Program-made: the position numbers and the translations under genes
Assembly: GCF_008086045.1 (NCBI RefSeq)
Contig: NZ_VSEY01000028.1
Coordinates: forward strand, 62,001-126,000
Reading direction: 5' to 3'
Source: Nonomuraea sp. PA05
GTDB lineage: Bacteria; Actinomycetota; Actinomycetes; Streptosporangiales; Streptosporangiaceae
DNA: 64,000 bases
The notes under the pieces: model-generated
Told to the model about the DNA's origin: nothing
Seen by the model: the letters and a program-made list of their open reading frames with translations, nothing else
Databases searched by the model: none
In this document: in pieces, positions 10,072 to 18,735 of the stretch
Layout: the number at the start of each line of letters is the position of its first letter
Position numbering within the stretch: position 1 is the first letter of the stretch

Positions 10072-10749
10072 TTAGGCGGGACCGGCTTTGTAGCCCACGC
10101 CACGGACCGTCACGACGATCTCGGGGTGCTCGGGGTCCTTCTCGATCTTGGCCCTGAGCCGCTGCACGTGCACGTTGACCAGGCGGGTGTCGGCGGCGTG
10201 CCGGTAACCCCACACCTGCTCCAGCAGGACCTCGCGGGTGAAGACCTGGCGCGGTTTGCGGGCCAGCGCCACCAGCAGGTCGAACTCCAGCGGCGTGAGG
10301 TTGATCGTCTCCTCGCCGCGCTTGACCGAGTGGCCGGCCACGTCGATCGTGATGTCGCCGATCTGGAGGATCTCGGGGGTGGGCTCGTCGGTACGGCGCA
10401 GCCGCGCCCGCACCCTGGCCACCAGCTCCTTCGGCTTGAACGGCTTGACGATGTAGTCGTCGGCGCCCGACTCCAGACCGAGCACGACGTCGATCGTGTC
10501 GCTCTTGGCGGTGAGCATGACGATGGGAACCCCCGACTCAGCCCTGATCCGGCGCGCGACGTCGATGCCGTCGGCCCCCGGCAGCATCAGGTCGAGCAGA
10601 ACCAGGTCCGGGCGTGTATCCCGGAACGCGTCGAGGGCCTTGTCGCCATCGGAGACAAAGGACGGCTCGAAGCCTTCCCCCCGCAGCACGATCCCCAGCA
10701 TCTCGGCGAGAGCGGCGTCGTCGTCGACGACCAGCACGCGACCTTTCAT
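10072..10749 (-). CDS. mtrA: OmpR-type response regulator MtrA
   Basis: MtrA is the DNA-binding partner of MtrB. The 225-residue protein has a receiver with the acidic residues of VVDDD (9-11), phospho-acceptor Asp53 (LLDLMLPG), Thr in VMLTAKS and Lys in VKPFKPKE. A winged-helix output domain follows (about 130-223, with RLRAKIEKDPEHPEIVVTVR). It is the first gene of mtrA-mtrB-lpqB. The upstream region has GGTTACC/GGTTGACC direct repeats one helical turn apart, compatible with autoregulation. Assignment is very secure from synteny and sequence. Confidence 0.98.
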   Translation of the reverse strand: MKGRVLVVDDDAALAEMLGIVLRGEGFEPSFVSDGDKALDAFRDTRPDLVLLDLMLPGADGIDVARRIRAESGVPIVMLTAKSDTIDVVLGLESGADDYIVKPFKPKELVARVRARLRRTDEPTPEILQIGDITIDVAGHSVKRGEETINLTPLEFDLLVALARKPRQVFTREVLLEQVWGYRHAADTRLVNVHVQRLRAKIEKDPEHPEIVVTVRGVGYKAGPA

Positions 10750-10800
10750 GGCCCCTCATTCGTTCTACGCATTGTGGGACATACCCGCACGATCGCTGAA

Positions 10801-10831
10801 GGTTACCCTTGGTTGACCCATGAGTGTGACC
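10801..10831 (-). promoter_or_regulatory. Candidate regulator box with direct repeats upstream of mtrA
   Basis: GGTTACCCTT and GGTTGACCCA lie in tandem with 10-base spacing, followed by a looser GTGTGACCTG. OmpR-family regulators such as MtrA bind direct repeats at about one helical turn, and reported MtrA sites contain GTCACA/GTAAC-like half-sites (GTAACC here on the minus strand). Autoregulation is inferred. The site could equally serve the divergent membrane-protein gene. Confidence 0.4.
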
Positions 10832-11018
10832 TGAGCCCTACAAAAGGCGAATTTTAGGTCCGCCCCCGCGACCGCAATCTCAGTCTGCGGTAACGAAGCG
10901 ACTTTCGGCCATCCCTGACCGCGAACCTTGCCCGGATTCCTCCGTGAATGCGGGCAAGATGAGGCGGCGAATCCTCTCCGTGACACCAATGCCCCGCCCA
11001 GCGTGCCAGGATTGGGAT

Positions 11019-12323
11019 ATGTCAGACGGTCACGGTCCCACACCCGAGACGCCATCAGGCTGGTCGGCCGAACAGCCCCCGCCCTACAGCGCCCCGCCGG
11101 CCTCCCCGTGGACCGCGCCCGGCGCGCGACAGCAGGCCCCCAGCGGACAGAACAGCGGACAGATCAGCGGACAGCCGCCGTACGTGCCGCCCGCACAAGC
11201 GCAGCACCAGCAACCGCCGCCCCCGCAGCCGCCTTACGGGCATGCTCCGCGGACACCATATCCGCAGCAGCAGCCGGGATACGGCTACATGCCGCCGCCG
11301 GCGCTCCGCCCCGGCATCATCCCGCTGCGCCCGCTGGGTCTCGGCGACATCCTGGACGGCACGATCAAGCTGATCCGGTCGAACCCGAAGGCCGTGCTCG
11401 GCCTGTCGGCCGTGGCCGCCCTGCTCGCCTCCGTGCCCGTGGCCATCGGCCAGGCGTTCCTGCTCGACGCCATGCCCAGCCCGCTCGACGACCCCGCGAG
11501 CTTCGCCACCGCCGAGAGCGAGCTCACCACCGTCTCCGGCGTCCTCGGCCAGTACGCCGGCACGCTCATCTCCTCCGCGATCTCGTTCGTCGTCGTGACC
11601 GTGCTGACCGGCGTGCTGACCCGCATCCTCGGCCGGGCCGTCTTCGGCGGCAACATCAGCGCCGGCGAGGCCTGGCAGCTCGTCAAGGGCCGGGTCCCCG
11701 CGCTGTTCGGCGTGGTGGGCATGATGGCCGCGATCATGATCGTGCCGCTGATCGTGTTCGTGCTGCTCCTGGTGGCGATCGCGATGAACGCCTCCGACTC
11801 CTCCGCACTCGGCTGGATCGCGGGGCTGACGATCCTGTTCCTCATCGCCTACCTCGCCTACTACCTGTTCTTCAGGACGCGCTTCGCCTTCGCCTCCTCG
11901 GCCGTGGTCCTGGAGGGCCGCGGCCCCGTCGACGCGATGCGCCGCTCATGGCACCTGGTGACCGGCGACTTCTGGCGGGTGTTCGGCATCCTGCTGCTCA
12001 CCTCGATCCTCGTCGGCCTCGTGGCGAGCCTCCTGACGATGCCGTTCACGCTGGCGGGCACCCTGTTCGGGATGTTCGGCGCCAGCTCGGCGGCCACGAC
12101 CATCGTGACGGCCGTGCTGATCGCGATCGGCGGCACGCTCGGCGCGATGTTCACCTACCCGTTCGAGGCCGGCGTCGCGGGCCTGCTCTACGCCGACCGG
12201 CGGATGCGCAGTGAGGCGTTCGACCTCGTGCTGCAGACGGCGGCCATCGAGCAGCAGCGGCAGGGCTGGGTGCACGCCTCCGCCGACGAGCTGTGGCACC
12301 CGTCCAACTCCGCCAGGTCGTGA
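11019..12323 (+). CDS. Membrane protein with glycerophosphoryl-diester-phosphodiesterase membrane domain
   Basis: A 434-residue protein with a Pro/Gln-rich cytoplasmic N-terminus (about 1-95), then a multi-helix membrane region of the GPDPase_memb type that begins PLGLGDILDGTIKLIRSNPK. About six hydrophobic helices follow, and it ends in a polar tail. No catalytic phosphodiesterase domain is present. The frame is open 25 codons further upstream, but the MSDGHGPTPE start better fits a Pro-rich leader. It is the first gene of the plus-strand operon with DUF4129, DUF4350, MoxR and DUF58, opposite mtrA. Function unknown. Confidence 0.85.
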   Translation: MSDGHGPTPETPSGWSAEQPPPYSAPPASPWTAPGARQQAPSGQNSGQISGQPPYVPPAQAQHQQPPPPQPPYGHAPRTPYPQQQPGYGYMPPPALRPGIIPLRPLGLGDILDGTIKLIRSNPKAVLGLSAVAALLASVPVAIGQAFLLDAMPSPLDDPASFATAESELTTVSGVLGQYAGTLISSAISFVVVTVLTGVLTRILGRAVFGGNISAGEAWQLVKGRVPALFGVVGMMAAIMIVPLIVFVLLLVAIAMNASDSSALGWIAGLTILFLIAYLAYYLFFRTRFAFASSAVVLEGRGPVDAMRRSWHLVTGDFWRVFGILLLTSILVGLVASLLTMPFTLAGTLFGMFGASSAATTIVTAVLIAIGGTLGAMFTYPFEAGVAGLLYADRRMRSEAFDLVLQTAAIEQQRQGWVHASADELWHPSNSARS

Positions 12324-12964
12324 GCCCGATCGACAGGGAGGAGGCCGCGCGCAGGGCCGCGGCGGAGCTCCTCAAGCCGGAGTACCAGGACGAAGCGCTG
12401 TTCGACCGGATCTACCGCTACGTCATGCAGTTCCTCGGCGACCTCGTCGACACGGCCGGCGGCGGCGGCTCGGCGGGCGGGATCATCGCGGCCATCCTGA
12501 TCACGCTCATCCTCCTCGGGCTGATCGCGCTGATCGCGTGGCGGCTGCGCAAGACGGCCCGCAGGAACGCGCTCGCGCCCGGCGCGCTGTTCGGCGCCAG
12601 GGCGCTGAGCGCGGCCGAGCACCGGCAGGCGGCCGAGCGGCTGGCCACGGAGGGCCGCTGGACGCAGGCCATTCAGGAGCGGCTCCGCGCCATCGCCCGC
12701 GACCTGGAGGAACGCGCGCTGGTCGACGGCATGCCCGGCCGGACGGCCGACGAGCTGGCCGCCGAGGCGGCGGTGTCCCTGCCCGCGTTCGCGCAGGAAC
12801 TGGCGGCGGCGGCCCGCTCGTTCGACGACGTGACGTACGGCGGGGTGCCGGGGACACGGGAGGCTTACGAGACAATGACCGGCCTCGACGAGCGCCTGCG
12901 CCTGGCCCGGCCGGTGCCGCTCGCCACCGGCGCCGGCACCGCGGCGGGTGAGGGCGGGGCATGA
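12320..12964 (+). CDS. DUF4129-domain membrane protein
   Basis: This 214-residue protein has a single transmembrane helix (about 52-76, GIIAAILITLILLGLIALIA) followed by the cytoplasmic DUF4129 domain, with AAERLATEGRWTQAIQERLRA and RTADELAAEA as its recognisable parts. I take the GTG that forms a GTGA overlap with the upstream stop; an in-frame GTG nine codons earlier is the alternative. In actinobacteria this family always travels with DUF4350, MoxR and DUF58 proteins, as here, suggesting a membrane complex handled by MoxR. Biochemical role unknown. Confidence 0.88.
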   Translation: MSPIDREEAARRAAAELLKPEYQDEALFDRIYRYVMQFLGDLVDTAGGGGSAGGIIAAILITLILLGLIALIAWRLRKTARRNALAPGALFGARALSAAEHRQAAERLATEGRWTQAIQERLRAIARDLEERALVDGMPGRTADELAAEAAVSLPAFAQELAAAARSFDDVTYGGVPGTREAYETMTGLDERLRLARPVPLATGAGTAAGEGGA

Positions 12965-14226
12965 GCGCCACGACCCCCCAGTCACCTCCGGGCCAGGCTC
13001 CAGGCCAGACTCCAGGGCAGGCCTCAGCGCAGACTCCGGGACAGACTCCGGGGGCGGCTTCGGGGGCGGCTCCGGAGCAGTCTCGCCCGACCTCCCCCAC
13101 CGCCCGCTCCGCCTGGCGTTCCAGCCGGATGATCGTTCTGCTGGGCGCCATCGTGGTGCTCGTGTCGATCCTGGGCGTCCTGCTCGGCCCCGAGCGGGCC
13201 CCGGCCCGCTACCTCGACCCCGACGACACCTCGCTGTCCGGCTCCAAGGCGCTGGCCGAGATACTGCGCGACCGTGGGGTCACCGTCGACCGGGTCGACT
13301 CCGTCGAGGCCGCCGCCGCCAAGGCCGCCACGGGCGACCGGCTGCTGCTGATCACCGACACCACCTACATCGACGAGTTCGAGCTGGCCAGGATCCCCGG
13401 CGACCGGCTGGTCGTCGGCGGCGTCTTCGGCCTGGAGGCGCTGGCCCCCGGCGTGCGCACCGATCCGGTCGGTGCACGGATCCGCTCCCGCGAGCCCGAG
13501 TGCGGGCTGCCCGCCGCCACCGCCGCCGGCAGCGCGTTCCTGGGCGGCGCGCCGCTGCGCGGCCCGTCCGGCTCGACCGCCTGCTATCCGGCGGGCGACG
13601 GGCACGCGCTGGTCAGCTTCCCGTACGCGAGCGGCGTCATCACGGTCGTCGCCGACGGCGACTTCATGACCAACCAGCGCCTGGCCGAGGACGGCAACGC
13701 GGCCCTGGCGCTGAACCTGATCGGCACGGGCAAGGCCGTCACCTGGCTGGTGGCGCCGGAGACGCCGCCCGCCGTCGCCCTGCCGGGCGAGCGCGGCAAG
13801 TCGATGTACGACCTGATGCCGGCCGGCATCCGCTGGGCCGTCTACATGGCGATCATCGCCGTCCTCGTGGCCGCGTTCTGGCGCGGCAGGCGGCTGGGGC
13901 CCGTGGTGACGGAGAAGCTGCCCGTCATCGTCAGGGCCGCCGAGACCGTCGAGGGGCGCGGCCGGCTCTACCGGGCCAGGCGTGCCAGGGAGCGCGCGGC
14001 CGACGCGCTGCGCGCGGGCACGATCGACCGGCTCACCCCGAGGCTGGGGCTGGCCTCGGGCGCGGACCGCCAGGAGATCGTCCCGGCGCTGGCCGCGCGT
14101 ACGGGACAGGACGCGCAGCAGGTCGGCGCGGCACTCTACGGCCCACCACCGGCGGACGACGCGGGGCTCGTCAGGCTCGCCGGATATCTGGACTTCATGG
14201 AGAGGCAGATCAGTGAACACCGATGA
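12961..14226 (+). CDS. DUF4350-domain membrane protein
   Basis: A 421-residue protein starting with a Pro/Gly/Gln-rich disordered leader (about 1-45), a transmembrane helix (about 58-76), an extracytoplasmic DUF4350 domain (about 80-285) and a second helix (about 290-308). The cytoplasmic tail is basic. The DUF4350 hallmark SLSGSKALAEILRDRGVTVD lies near residue 95. The start overlaps the DUF4129 stop by four bases (ATGA) and the end overlaps the MoxR gene, so the genes are translationally coupled. Role presumed structural or adaptor-like within the MoxR/DUF58 system. Confidence 0.9.
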   Translation: MSATTPQSPPGQAPGQTPGQASAQTPGQTPGAASGAAPEQSRPTSPTARSAWRSSRMIVLLGAIVVLVSILGVLLGPERAPARYLDPDDTSLSGSKALAEILRDRGVTVDRVDSVEAAAAKAATGDRLLLITDTTYIDEFELARIPGDRLVVGGVFGLEALAPGVRTDPVGARIRSREPECGLPAATAAGSAFLGGAPLRGPSGSTACYPAGDGHALVSFPYASGVITVVADGDFMTNQRLAEDGNAALALNLIGTGKAVTWLVAPETPPAVALPGERGKSMYDLMPAGIRWAVYMAIIAVLVAAFWRGRRLGPVVTEKLPVIVRAAETVEGRGRLYRARRARERAADALRAGTIDRLTPRLGLASGADRQEIVPALAARTGQDAQQVGAALYGPPPADDAGLVRLAGYLDFMERQISEHR

Positions 14227-15196
14227 GACATACCGGGTGCCGACCAGCAACGGCGACTCGGCCAGGGAGGCGCTCGGCGCGCTGCGCGCCGAGGTGGCCA
14301 AGGCCGTCGTCGGGCAGGACGCGGTGGTGACCGGGCTGGTCATCGCGTTGCTGTGCAGGGGGCACGTGCTGCTCGAAGGCGTGCCTGGCGTGGCCAAGAC
14401 GCTGATGGTGCGCACGCTGTCGTCGGCGCTGTCGCTGGGCTTCAAGCGGGTGCAGTTCACGCCCGACCTGATGCCCGGTGACGTGACCGGGTCGTTGATC
14501 TACGACGCGAAGACCGCGGAGTTCGAGTTCCGCGAGGGCCCCGTGTTCACGAACCTGCTGCTCGCCGACGAGATCAACCGCACGCCGCCGAAGACGCAGG
14601 CGGCGCTGCTGGAGGCGATGGAGGAGCGGCAGGTCAGCGTGGAGGGCGCGGCCCGCGAGCTGCCCGACCCGTTCGTGGTGTGCGCGACGCAGAACCCCGT
14701 CGAGTACGAGGGCACCTACCAGCTCCCCGAGGCCCAGCTCGACCGGTTCCTGCTCAAGCTGACCGTTCCGCTGCCGCCGCGCGAGCAGGAGATCTCCGTG
14801 CTCGAACGGCACGCCCGCGGCTTCGACCCGCGCGACCTGTCGGAGATCAAGCCCGTCGCGACGGCCGAGGACCTGGCGGCGGGCCGGGAGGCGGCGGCGC
14901 AGGTGCACGTGGCGCCCGAGGTGCTCGGCTACATCGTGGACGTGGCCCGCGCCACCAGGAACTCCCCGTCGCTGCAGCTCGGCGTCTCCCCGCGCGGCGC
15001 CACGGCGCTGCTGGCGGCCTCGCGGGCGTGGGCGTGGCTGTCGGGCCGCCCGTACGTCACCCCTGACGACGTGAAGGCGCTGGCCAGGCCCGCGCTGCGG
15101 CACCGTGTGCAGCTCAGGCCCGAGGCCGAGCTGGAGGGCGCGACCGCCGACGGCCTGCTCGACGGCATCCTGGCCTCCGTCCCGGTCCCGCGTTGA
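14213..15196 (+). CDS. MoxR-family AAA+ ATPase
   Basis: This 327-residue AAA_3 ATPase has Walker A LLEGVPGVAKT, Walker B LLADEINRTPPKTQAALLEA, sensor 1 in VCATQNP and the C-terminal lid with LGVSPRGATALLAASRAWA. MoxR ATPases act as chaperones that assemble or activate partner proteins, typically VWA-containing DUF58 proteins such as the one encoded next. The GTG start has GGAG eight bases upstream and overlaps the DUF4350 gene by 14 bases; upstream frame extension is spurious. Family assignment is secure, the client protein is inferred. Confidence 0.96.
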   Translation: MNTDETYRVPTSNGDSAREALGALRAEVAKAVVGQDAVVTGLVIALLCRGHVLLEGVPGVAKTLMVRTLSSALSLGFKRVQFTPDLMPGDVTGSLIYDAKTAEFEFREGPVFTNLLLADEINRTPPKTQAALLEAMEERQVSVEGAARELPDPFVVCATQNPVEYEGTYQLPEAQLDRFLLKLTVPLPPREQEISVLERHARGFDPRDLSEIKPVATAEDLAAGREAAAQVHVAPEVLGYIVDVARATRNSPSLQLGVSPRGATALLAASRAWAWLSGRPYVTPDDVKALARPALRHRVQLRPEAELEGATADGLLDGILASVPVPR

Positions 15197-15224
15197 CGGC
15201 CGCCACGGGAAGCGGGGTGCGGGA

Positions 15225-16598
15225 ATGGCTCTGACGGGACGTGCCGGGCTGGTCGCGGCGGTCGGCATCGTGGCGGTGCTGCTCGCGCCGCAGCCCGGCG
15301 CCGCGCTGGCCGGGGTCTGCCTGCTGCTGGCCGCCGGGATCCTGATCGACCTGGTGTTCGCGGGGGCCGTGCGCCTGCTGCGGCTGCACCGCTCCGGCGA
15401 CACGCTGGTGCGGCTGGGCCAGGAGGCCACGGTGGAGCTGGTGGTCGAGAACCCGGGCGGCAGGCGCGTACGCGGCCTGCTCAGGGACGCCTGGCCGCCC
15501 TCCGCGAACGTGCACCCCCGGGTCGCGAAGCTGGACGTGCCCGCCGGAGAACGCCGCAAGATCGTCATCGCGCTCGCCCCGACCAGGCGCGGCGACCGCT
15601 CCTCCGTGGCGATCACCGTCCGCTCGGTCGGCCCGCTGGGCCTGGCCGCCCGCCAGGGCAACCACCAGGCGCCGTGGACGGTACGGGTGCTGCCGCCGTT
15701 CCTGTCGCGCAAGCACCTGCCCTCCCGGCTGGCCCGGCTGCGCGAGCTCGACGGGCAACACCCGGCGCTGGTGCGCGGGCAGGGCACCGAGTTCGACTCG
15801 CTGCGCGAGTACGTGGTGGGCGACGACGTGCGCTCCATCGACTGGCGGGCCACCGCTCGCCGCCACGACGTCGTCGTGCGCACCTGGCGGCCGGAACGCG
15901 ACCGCCGCGTGCTCATCGTGCTCGACACCGGCCGCACCTCCGCCGGGCGGGTGGGCGCCGCGCCGATCCCCATGGCGGGGGCCGAGGCGGGCGGCGGCGG
16001 GCTGTTCCTGCGGCCCGATCCCCGGCCCGCGCCCGGCTGGCCGCGCCTCGACTGGTCGATGGACGCCGCCCTGCTGCTGGCCGCGCTGGCCGCCAGAGCC
16101 GGCGACCAGGTGGACTTCCTGGCCTACGACCGGGCCGTACGCGCCTGGGTGAGCGGGGCCTCGCGCACCGAGCTGCTGTCGTCGCTGGTCAACGTGATGG
16201 CGCCGATCGAGGCGGAGCTGATCGAGGCCGACTCGCAGGGCATGGTGGCCGCCATCCTGTCGCGGGCCAAGCGGCGCTGCCTGGTCGTGCTGCTCACCGA
16301 CCTGAACCCGGCGGCCCTGGACGAGGGCCTGATGCCGGTCCTGCCGCAGCTATCCTCGCGGCACCTGGTGCTGGTGGCCGGTGTCTCCGATCCGTCGGTC
16401 GCGGCCATGGCGGGCCGCCGCGGGTCGGTGGACGAGGTGTACGACGCGGCGGCGGCCGAGCAGGCCCAGCTCGGGCGCAGGCGCATCACGGCCAGGCTGC
16501 GGCGGCACGGGGTCGAGGTCGTGGACGCGCCGCCGGAGGACATCGCGCCCGCCCTGGCGGACGCCTACCTGGCGCTGAAGGCCGCCGGCCGCCTCTAG
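15225..16598 (+). CDS. DUF58-domain protein (VWA-like partner of MoxR)
   Basis: A 457-residue protein with two N-terminal transmembrane helices (about 5-45), an extracytoplasmic-like beta domain (about 60-150) and the DUF58 core with DSLREYVVGDDVRSIDWRAT. A VWA-like fold follows, beginning VLIVLDTGRTSAGR and continuing to LLTDLNPAALDEGL. DUF58 proteins are standard MoxR partners. The ATG is preceded by GCGGGG and a 28-base gap from the MoxR gene. The DTGRTS metal-site motif retains Asp and Ser residues. It ends the operon just before a repeated intergenic segment. Confidence 0.93.
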   Translation: MALTGRAGLVAAVGIVAVLLAPQPGAALAGVCLLLAAGILIDLVFAGAVRLLRLHRSGDTLVRLGQEATVELVVENPGGRRVRGLLRDAWPPSANVHPRVAKLDVPAGERRKIVIALAPTRRGDRSSVAITVRSVGPLGLAARQGNHQAPWTVRVLPPFLSRKHLPSRLARLRELDGQHPALVRGQGTEFDSLREYVVGDDVRSIDWRATARRHDVVVRTWRPERDRRVLIVLDTGRTSAGRVGAAPIPMAGAEAGGGGLFLRPDPRPAPGWPRLDWSMDAALLLAALAARAGDQVDFLAYDRAVRAWVSGASRTELLSSLVNVMAPIEAELIEADSQGMVAAILSRAKRRCLVVLLTDLNPAALDEGLMPVLPQLSSRHLVLVAGVSDPSVAAMAGRRGSVDEVYDAAAAEQAQLGRRRITARLRRHGVEVVDAPPEDIAPALADAYLALKAAGRL

Positions 16599-16599
16599 G

Positions 16600-16731
16600 C
16601 GGCGCGATCGGGCGGCTCGATCGGACGGCTCAATCGGACGGGTCGGTCAGGCGGCGCAAGCGGGCGGCGCAAGCAAGCCAAGCGGCGCGATCGGGCGGCT
16701 CAATCGGACGGGTCGGTCAGGCGGTCGGCGC
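16600..16731 (+). repeat. Imperfect direct duplication between the DUF58 and SpoIIM genes
   Basis: The sequence from GGCGCGATCGGGCGGCTC through GGGTCGGTCAGGCGG occurs twice, at about 16600-16656 and 16684-16722. The first copy carries an extra 13-base GATCGGACGGCTC. The second copy includes the stop codon and last codons of the minus-strand SpoIIM-family gene, so the duplication reaches into coding sequence. Confidence 0.7.
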
Positions 16732-17709
16732 GACGTCCGGCGCCTGCTCGATGTCCCCGGTCTCGTTCTCCCGCAGCGCCCTGCGCCCGAAGATGATCAC
16801 GTACGCCAGGAAGACCGCCTCGGCGAGCACCCCGATGCTCACCCGCGCCCAGGTAGGCAGCCCGGACGGCGTCACGAACGCCTCGATCAGCCCCGACACG
16901 AACAGCACCACGACCAGCCCCATCGCGACGCTCATCACCGCCCGCCCCTGCTCGGCCAGCGCCTCGATCCGCCTGCGCGGCCCCGGGTCGATGACCGTCC
17001 AGCCCAGGCGCATGCCCACGGCCGCCGCCAGGAAGATGGCGGTCAGCTCCAGCAGGCCGTGCGGCAGGATCAGGCCGAAGAAGATGTCCAGTTTGTCCCT
17101 GGAGGCCATCAGGCCGCCGGAGACGGCGACGTTCTCGGCGTTGGCGTAGAGCGCGTACGGGATCGGCAGGCCCAGCAGCACCGCGTACATGATCATCTGG
17201 GCCGCCACCCAGGCGTTGTTGGTCCACACCCGGCTGGCGAAGGAGGCGGCGGGGTGCTCGGAGTAGTAGTCGGCGAAGTCCTCGTTGACGAGCTGGGTGA
17301 TCTCGTCCGGGCTCGCGATGGACGCCTGCACGTCGGGGTTGGCCGCGACCCAGGCGCCCATCACCCAGCCCACCACCAGGAACGCGACCGAGATGGCCAG
17401 CCACCACCACCGTGCCCGGTAGGCCACCACGGGGAACGACACGGTGAAGAAGCGCGTCACCTCGCGCCAGGCCGGGGTGTGCGCGCCGGTGACGGCCGAC
17501 CTGGCCCTGGCCACCAGCGCCGACAGCCTGCCGACCAGCGCCGGGTCCTTGGACGACGAGCGGACCATGGACAGGTGCGTGGCCACCCGCTGATACAGCT
17601 CCACCAGCTCGTCCACCTCCGCGCCGGTCAGCGAGGAGCGGTGCTTGACCAGGTGATCGAGCCGGTCCCACACGGGGCGGTGTGCTGTGACGAACGCATC
17701 GATGTCCAC
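16717..17709 (-). CDS. SpoIIM-family (stage II sporulation protein M-like) membrane protein
   Basis: A 330-residue integral membrane protein with a soluble N-terminal part (about 1-95) and roughly five to six helices. The hallmark is FFGLILPHGLLELTAIFLAAAVG (residues about 213-235). In endospore formers SpoIIM takes part in engulfment; in actinobacteria the homologue clusters with RDD, MoxR and DUF58 genes and its function is not established. It is divergent from the RDD gene with a 51-base gap. Its 3' end overlaps the intergenic duplication. Confidence 0.92.
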   Translation of the reverse strand: MDIDAFVTAHRPVWDRLDHLVKHRSSLTGAEVDELVELYQRVATHLSMVRSSSKDPALVGRLSALVARARSAVTGAHTPAWREVTRFFTVSFPVVAYRARWWWLAISVAFLVVGWVMGAWVAANPDVQASIASPDEITQLVNEDFADYYSEHPAASFASRVWTNNAWVAAQMIMYAVLLGLPIPYALYANAENVAVSGGLMASRDKLDIFFGLILPHGLLELTAIFLAAAVGMRLGWTVIDPGPRRRIEALAEQGRAVMSVAMGLVVVLFVSGLIEAFVTPSGLPTWARVSIGVLAEAVFLAYVIIFGRRALRENETGDIEQAPDVAPTA

Positions 17710-17760
17710 CTGAACATTCTGGCCGCTCGATCACCGGGACATTGCCGTTAGGCTCCACAT

Positions 17761-18720
17761 ATGTCGGAGGTTGTGACCGGCGACGCCGTCGTCGTCGAAG
17801 TGCGGGTGGCCCAGATGCCCTCCAGGGCCCTGGCGATCATCATCGACATGGCCGTGCAGTTCACCGTGCTCATCGCCGCCTACGCCCTGTTAGGAGCGTT
17901 CGCGGTCATCACGGACTCCGCCATGTTCGGCGCCGCGATGATCGTTCTGGTCGTGCTGGTGCTGGTCGGCTACCCGGTGATCTTCGAGTCGCTGAGCAGG
18001 GGCCGCAGCCTCGGCAAGCTGGCGCTGGGGCTCAGAGTGGTCGGCGACGACGGCAGCCCTGAGCGCTTCAGGCAGGCGCTGTTCCGTGGGCTGGCCGGGG
18101 TCCTGGAGTTCTGGATGTTCTGGGGGGCGCCGGCGCTGATCGCGTCGCTGGTCTCGCAGCGCGGCAAGCGGCTCGGCGACGTGTTCGCGGGCACCATCGT
18201 GATCTCCGAGCGGGGGCCGCGCGAGACGGGGCAGGCCATCGTCATGCCGCCGCAGCTCGCGAGCTGGGCGGCCACGCTGGAGCTGTCCCAGTTGCCCGAC
18301 GAGGTGGCGCAGGCGGCCAGGCAGTACCTGACGCGCTGGCACGACCTCACGCCGCAGGTGCAGCACGAGATGGGGGTGCGCATCGCGACGCAGGTGTCCG
18401 CCTTCGTCTCGCCGGCGGCTCCCGGCGGGGTGCCCGCGCACGCGTACCTGAGCGCCGTCCTAGCGGAGCGCCGTCGCCGCGAGCAGGCGCGTTTCGCGCA
18501 GCGCCTGGGAAACGGCCAGCCGCAGCAGGGTCCGTACGCCCAACCGGCGCATCTCCAGCAGGGCCCTTACGCACAACCGGCGTACCCGCAACAAGCGCCG
18601 CAACCGCAACCGCAACCGCAGCCACAGTCGCAGCCGCTCCCGCACCGGCCTCCGCCTCCGCCGCCCCCCGCGCCGGAGCCGCCGAGGGCGACTCCGGGCG
18701 GGTTCGCGCCGCCTCAGTGA
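17761..18720 (+). CDS. RDD-family membrane protein with Gln/Pro-rich tail
   Basis: This 319-residue protein has the RDD domain (about 10-150): AQMPSRALAIIIDMAVQF near the start, three to four helices, and GRSLGKLALGLRVVGDDG. A soluble helical segment (about 165-245) and a low-complexity tail of Gln/Pro pairs (about 250-319) follow. A TTA leucine codon lies in YALLGAF. The promoter must fit in the short gap shared with the SpoIIM gene; TTAGGCT lies just before the ATG, so a leaderless transcript is possible. Function unknown. Confidence 0.9.
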   Translation: MSEVVTGDAVVVEVRVAQMPSRALAIIIDMAVQFTVLIAAYALLGAFAVITDSAMFGAAMIVLVVLVLVGYPVIFESLSRGRSLGKLALGLRVVGDDGSPERFRQALFRGLAGVLEFWMFWGAPALIASLVSQRGKRLGDVFAGTIVISERGPRETGQAIVMPPQLASWAATLELSQLPDEVAQAARQYLTRWHDLTPQVQHEMGVRIATQVSAFVSPAAPGGVPAHAYLSAVLAERRRREQARFAQRLGNGQPQQGPYAQPAHLQQGPYAQPAYPQQAPQPQPQPQPQSQPLPHRPPPPPPPAPEPPRATPGGFAPPQ

Positions 18721-18735
18721 GCGAGGGCCGCCACC

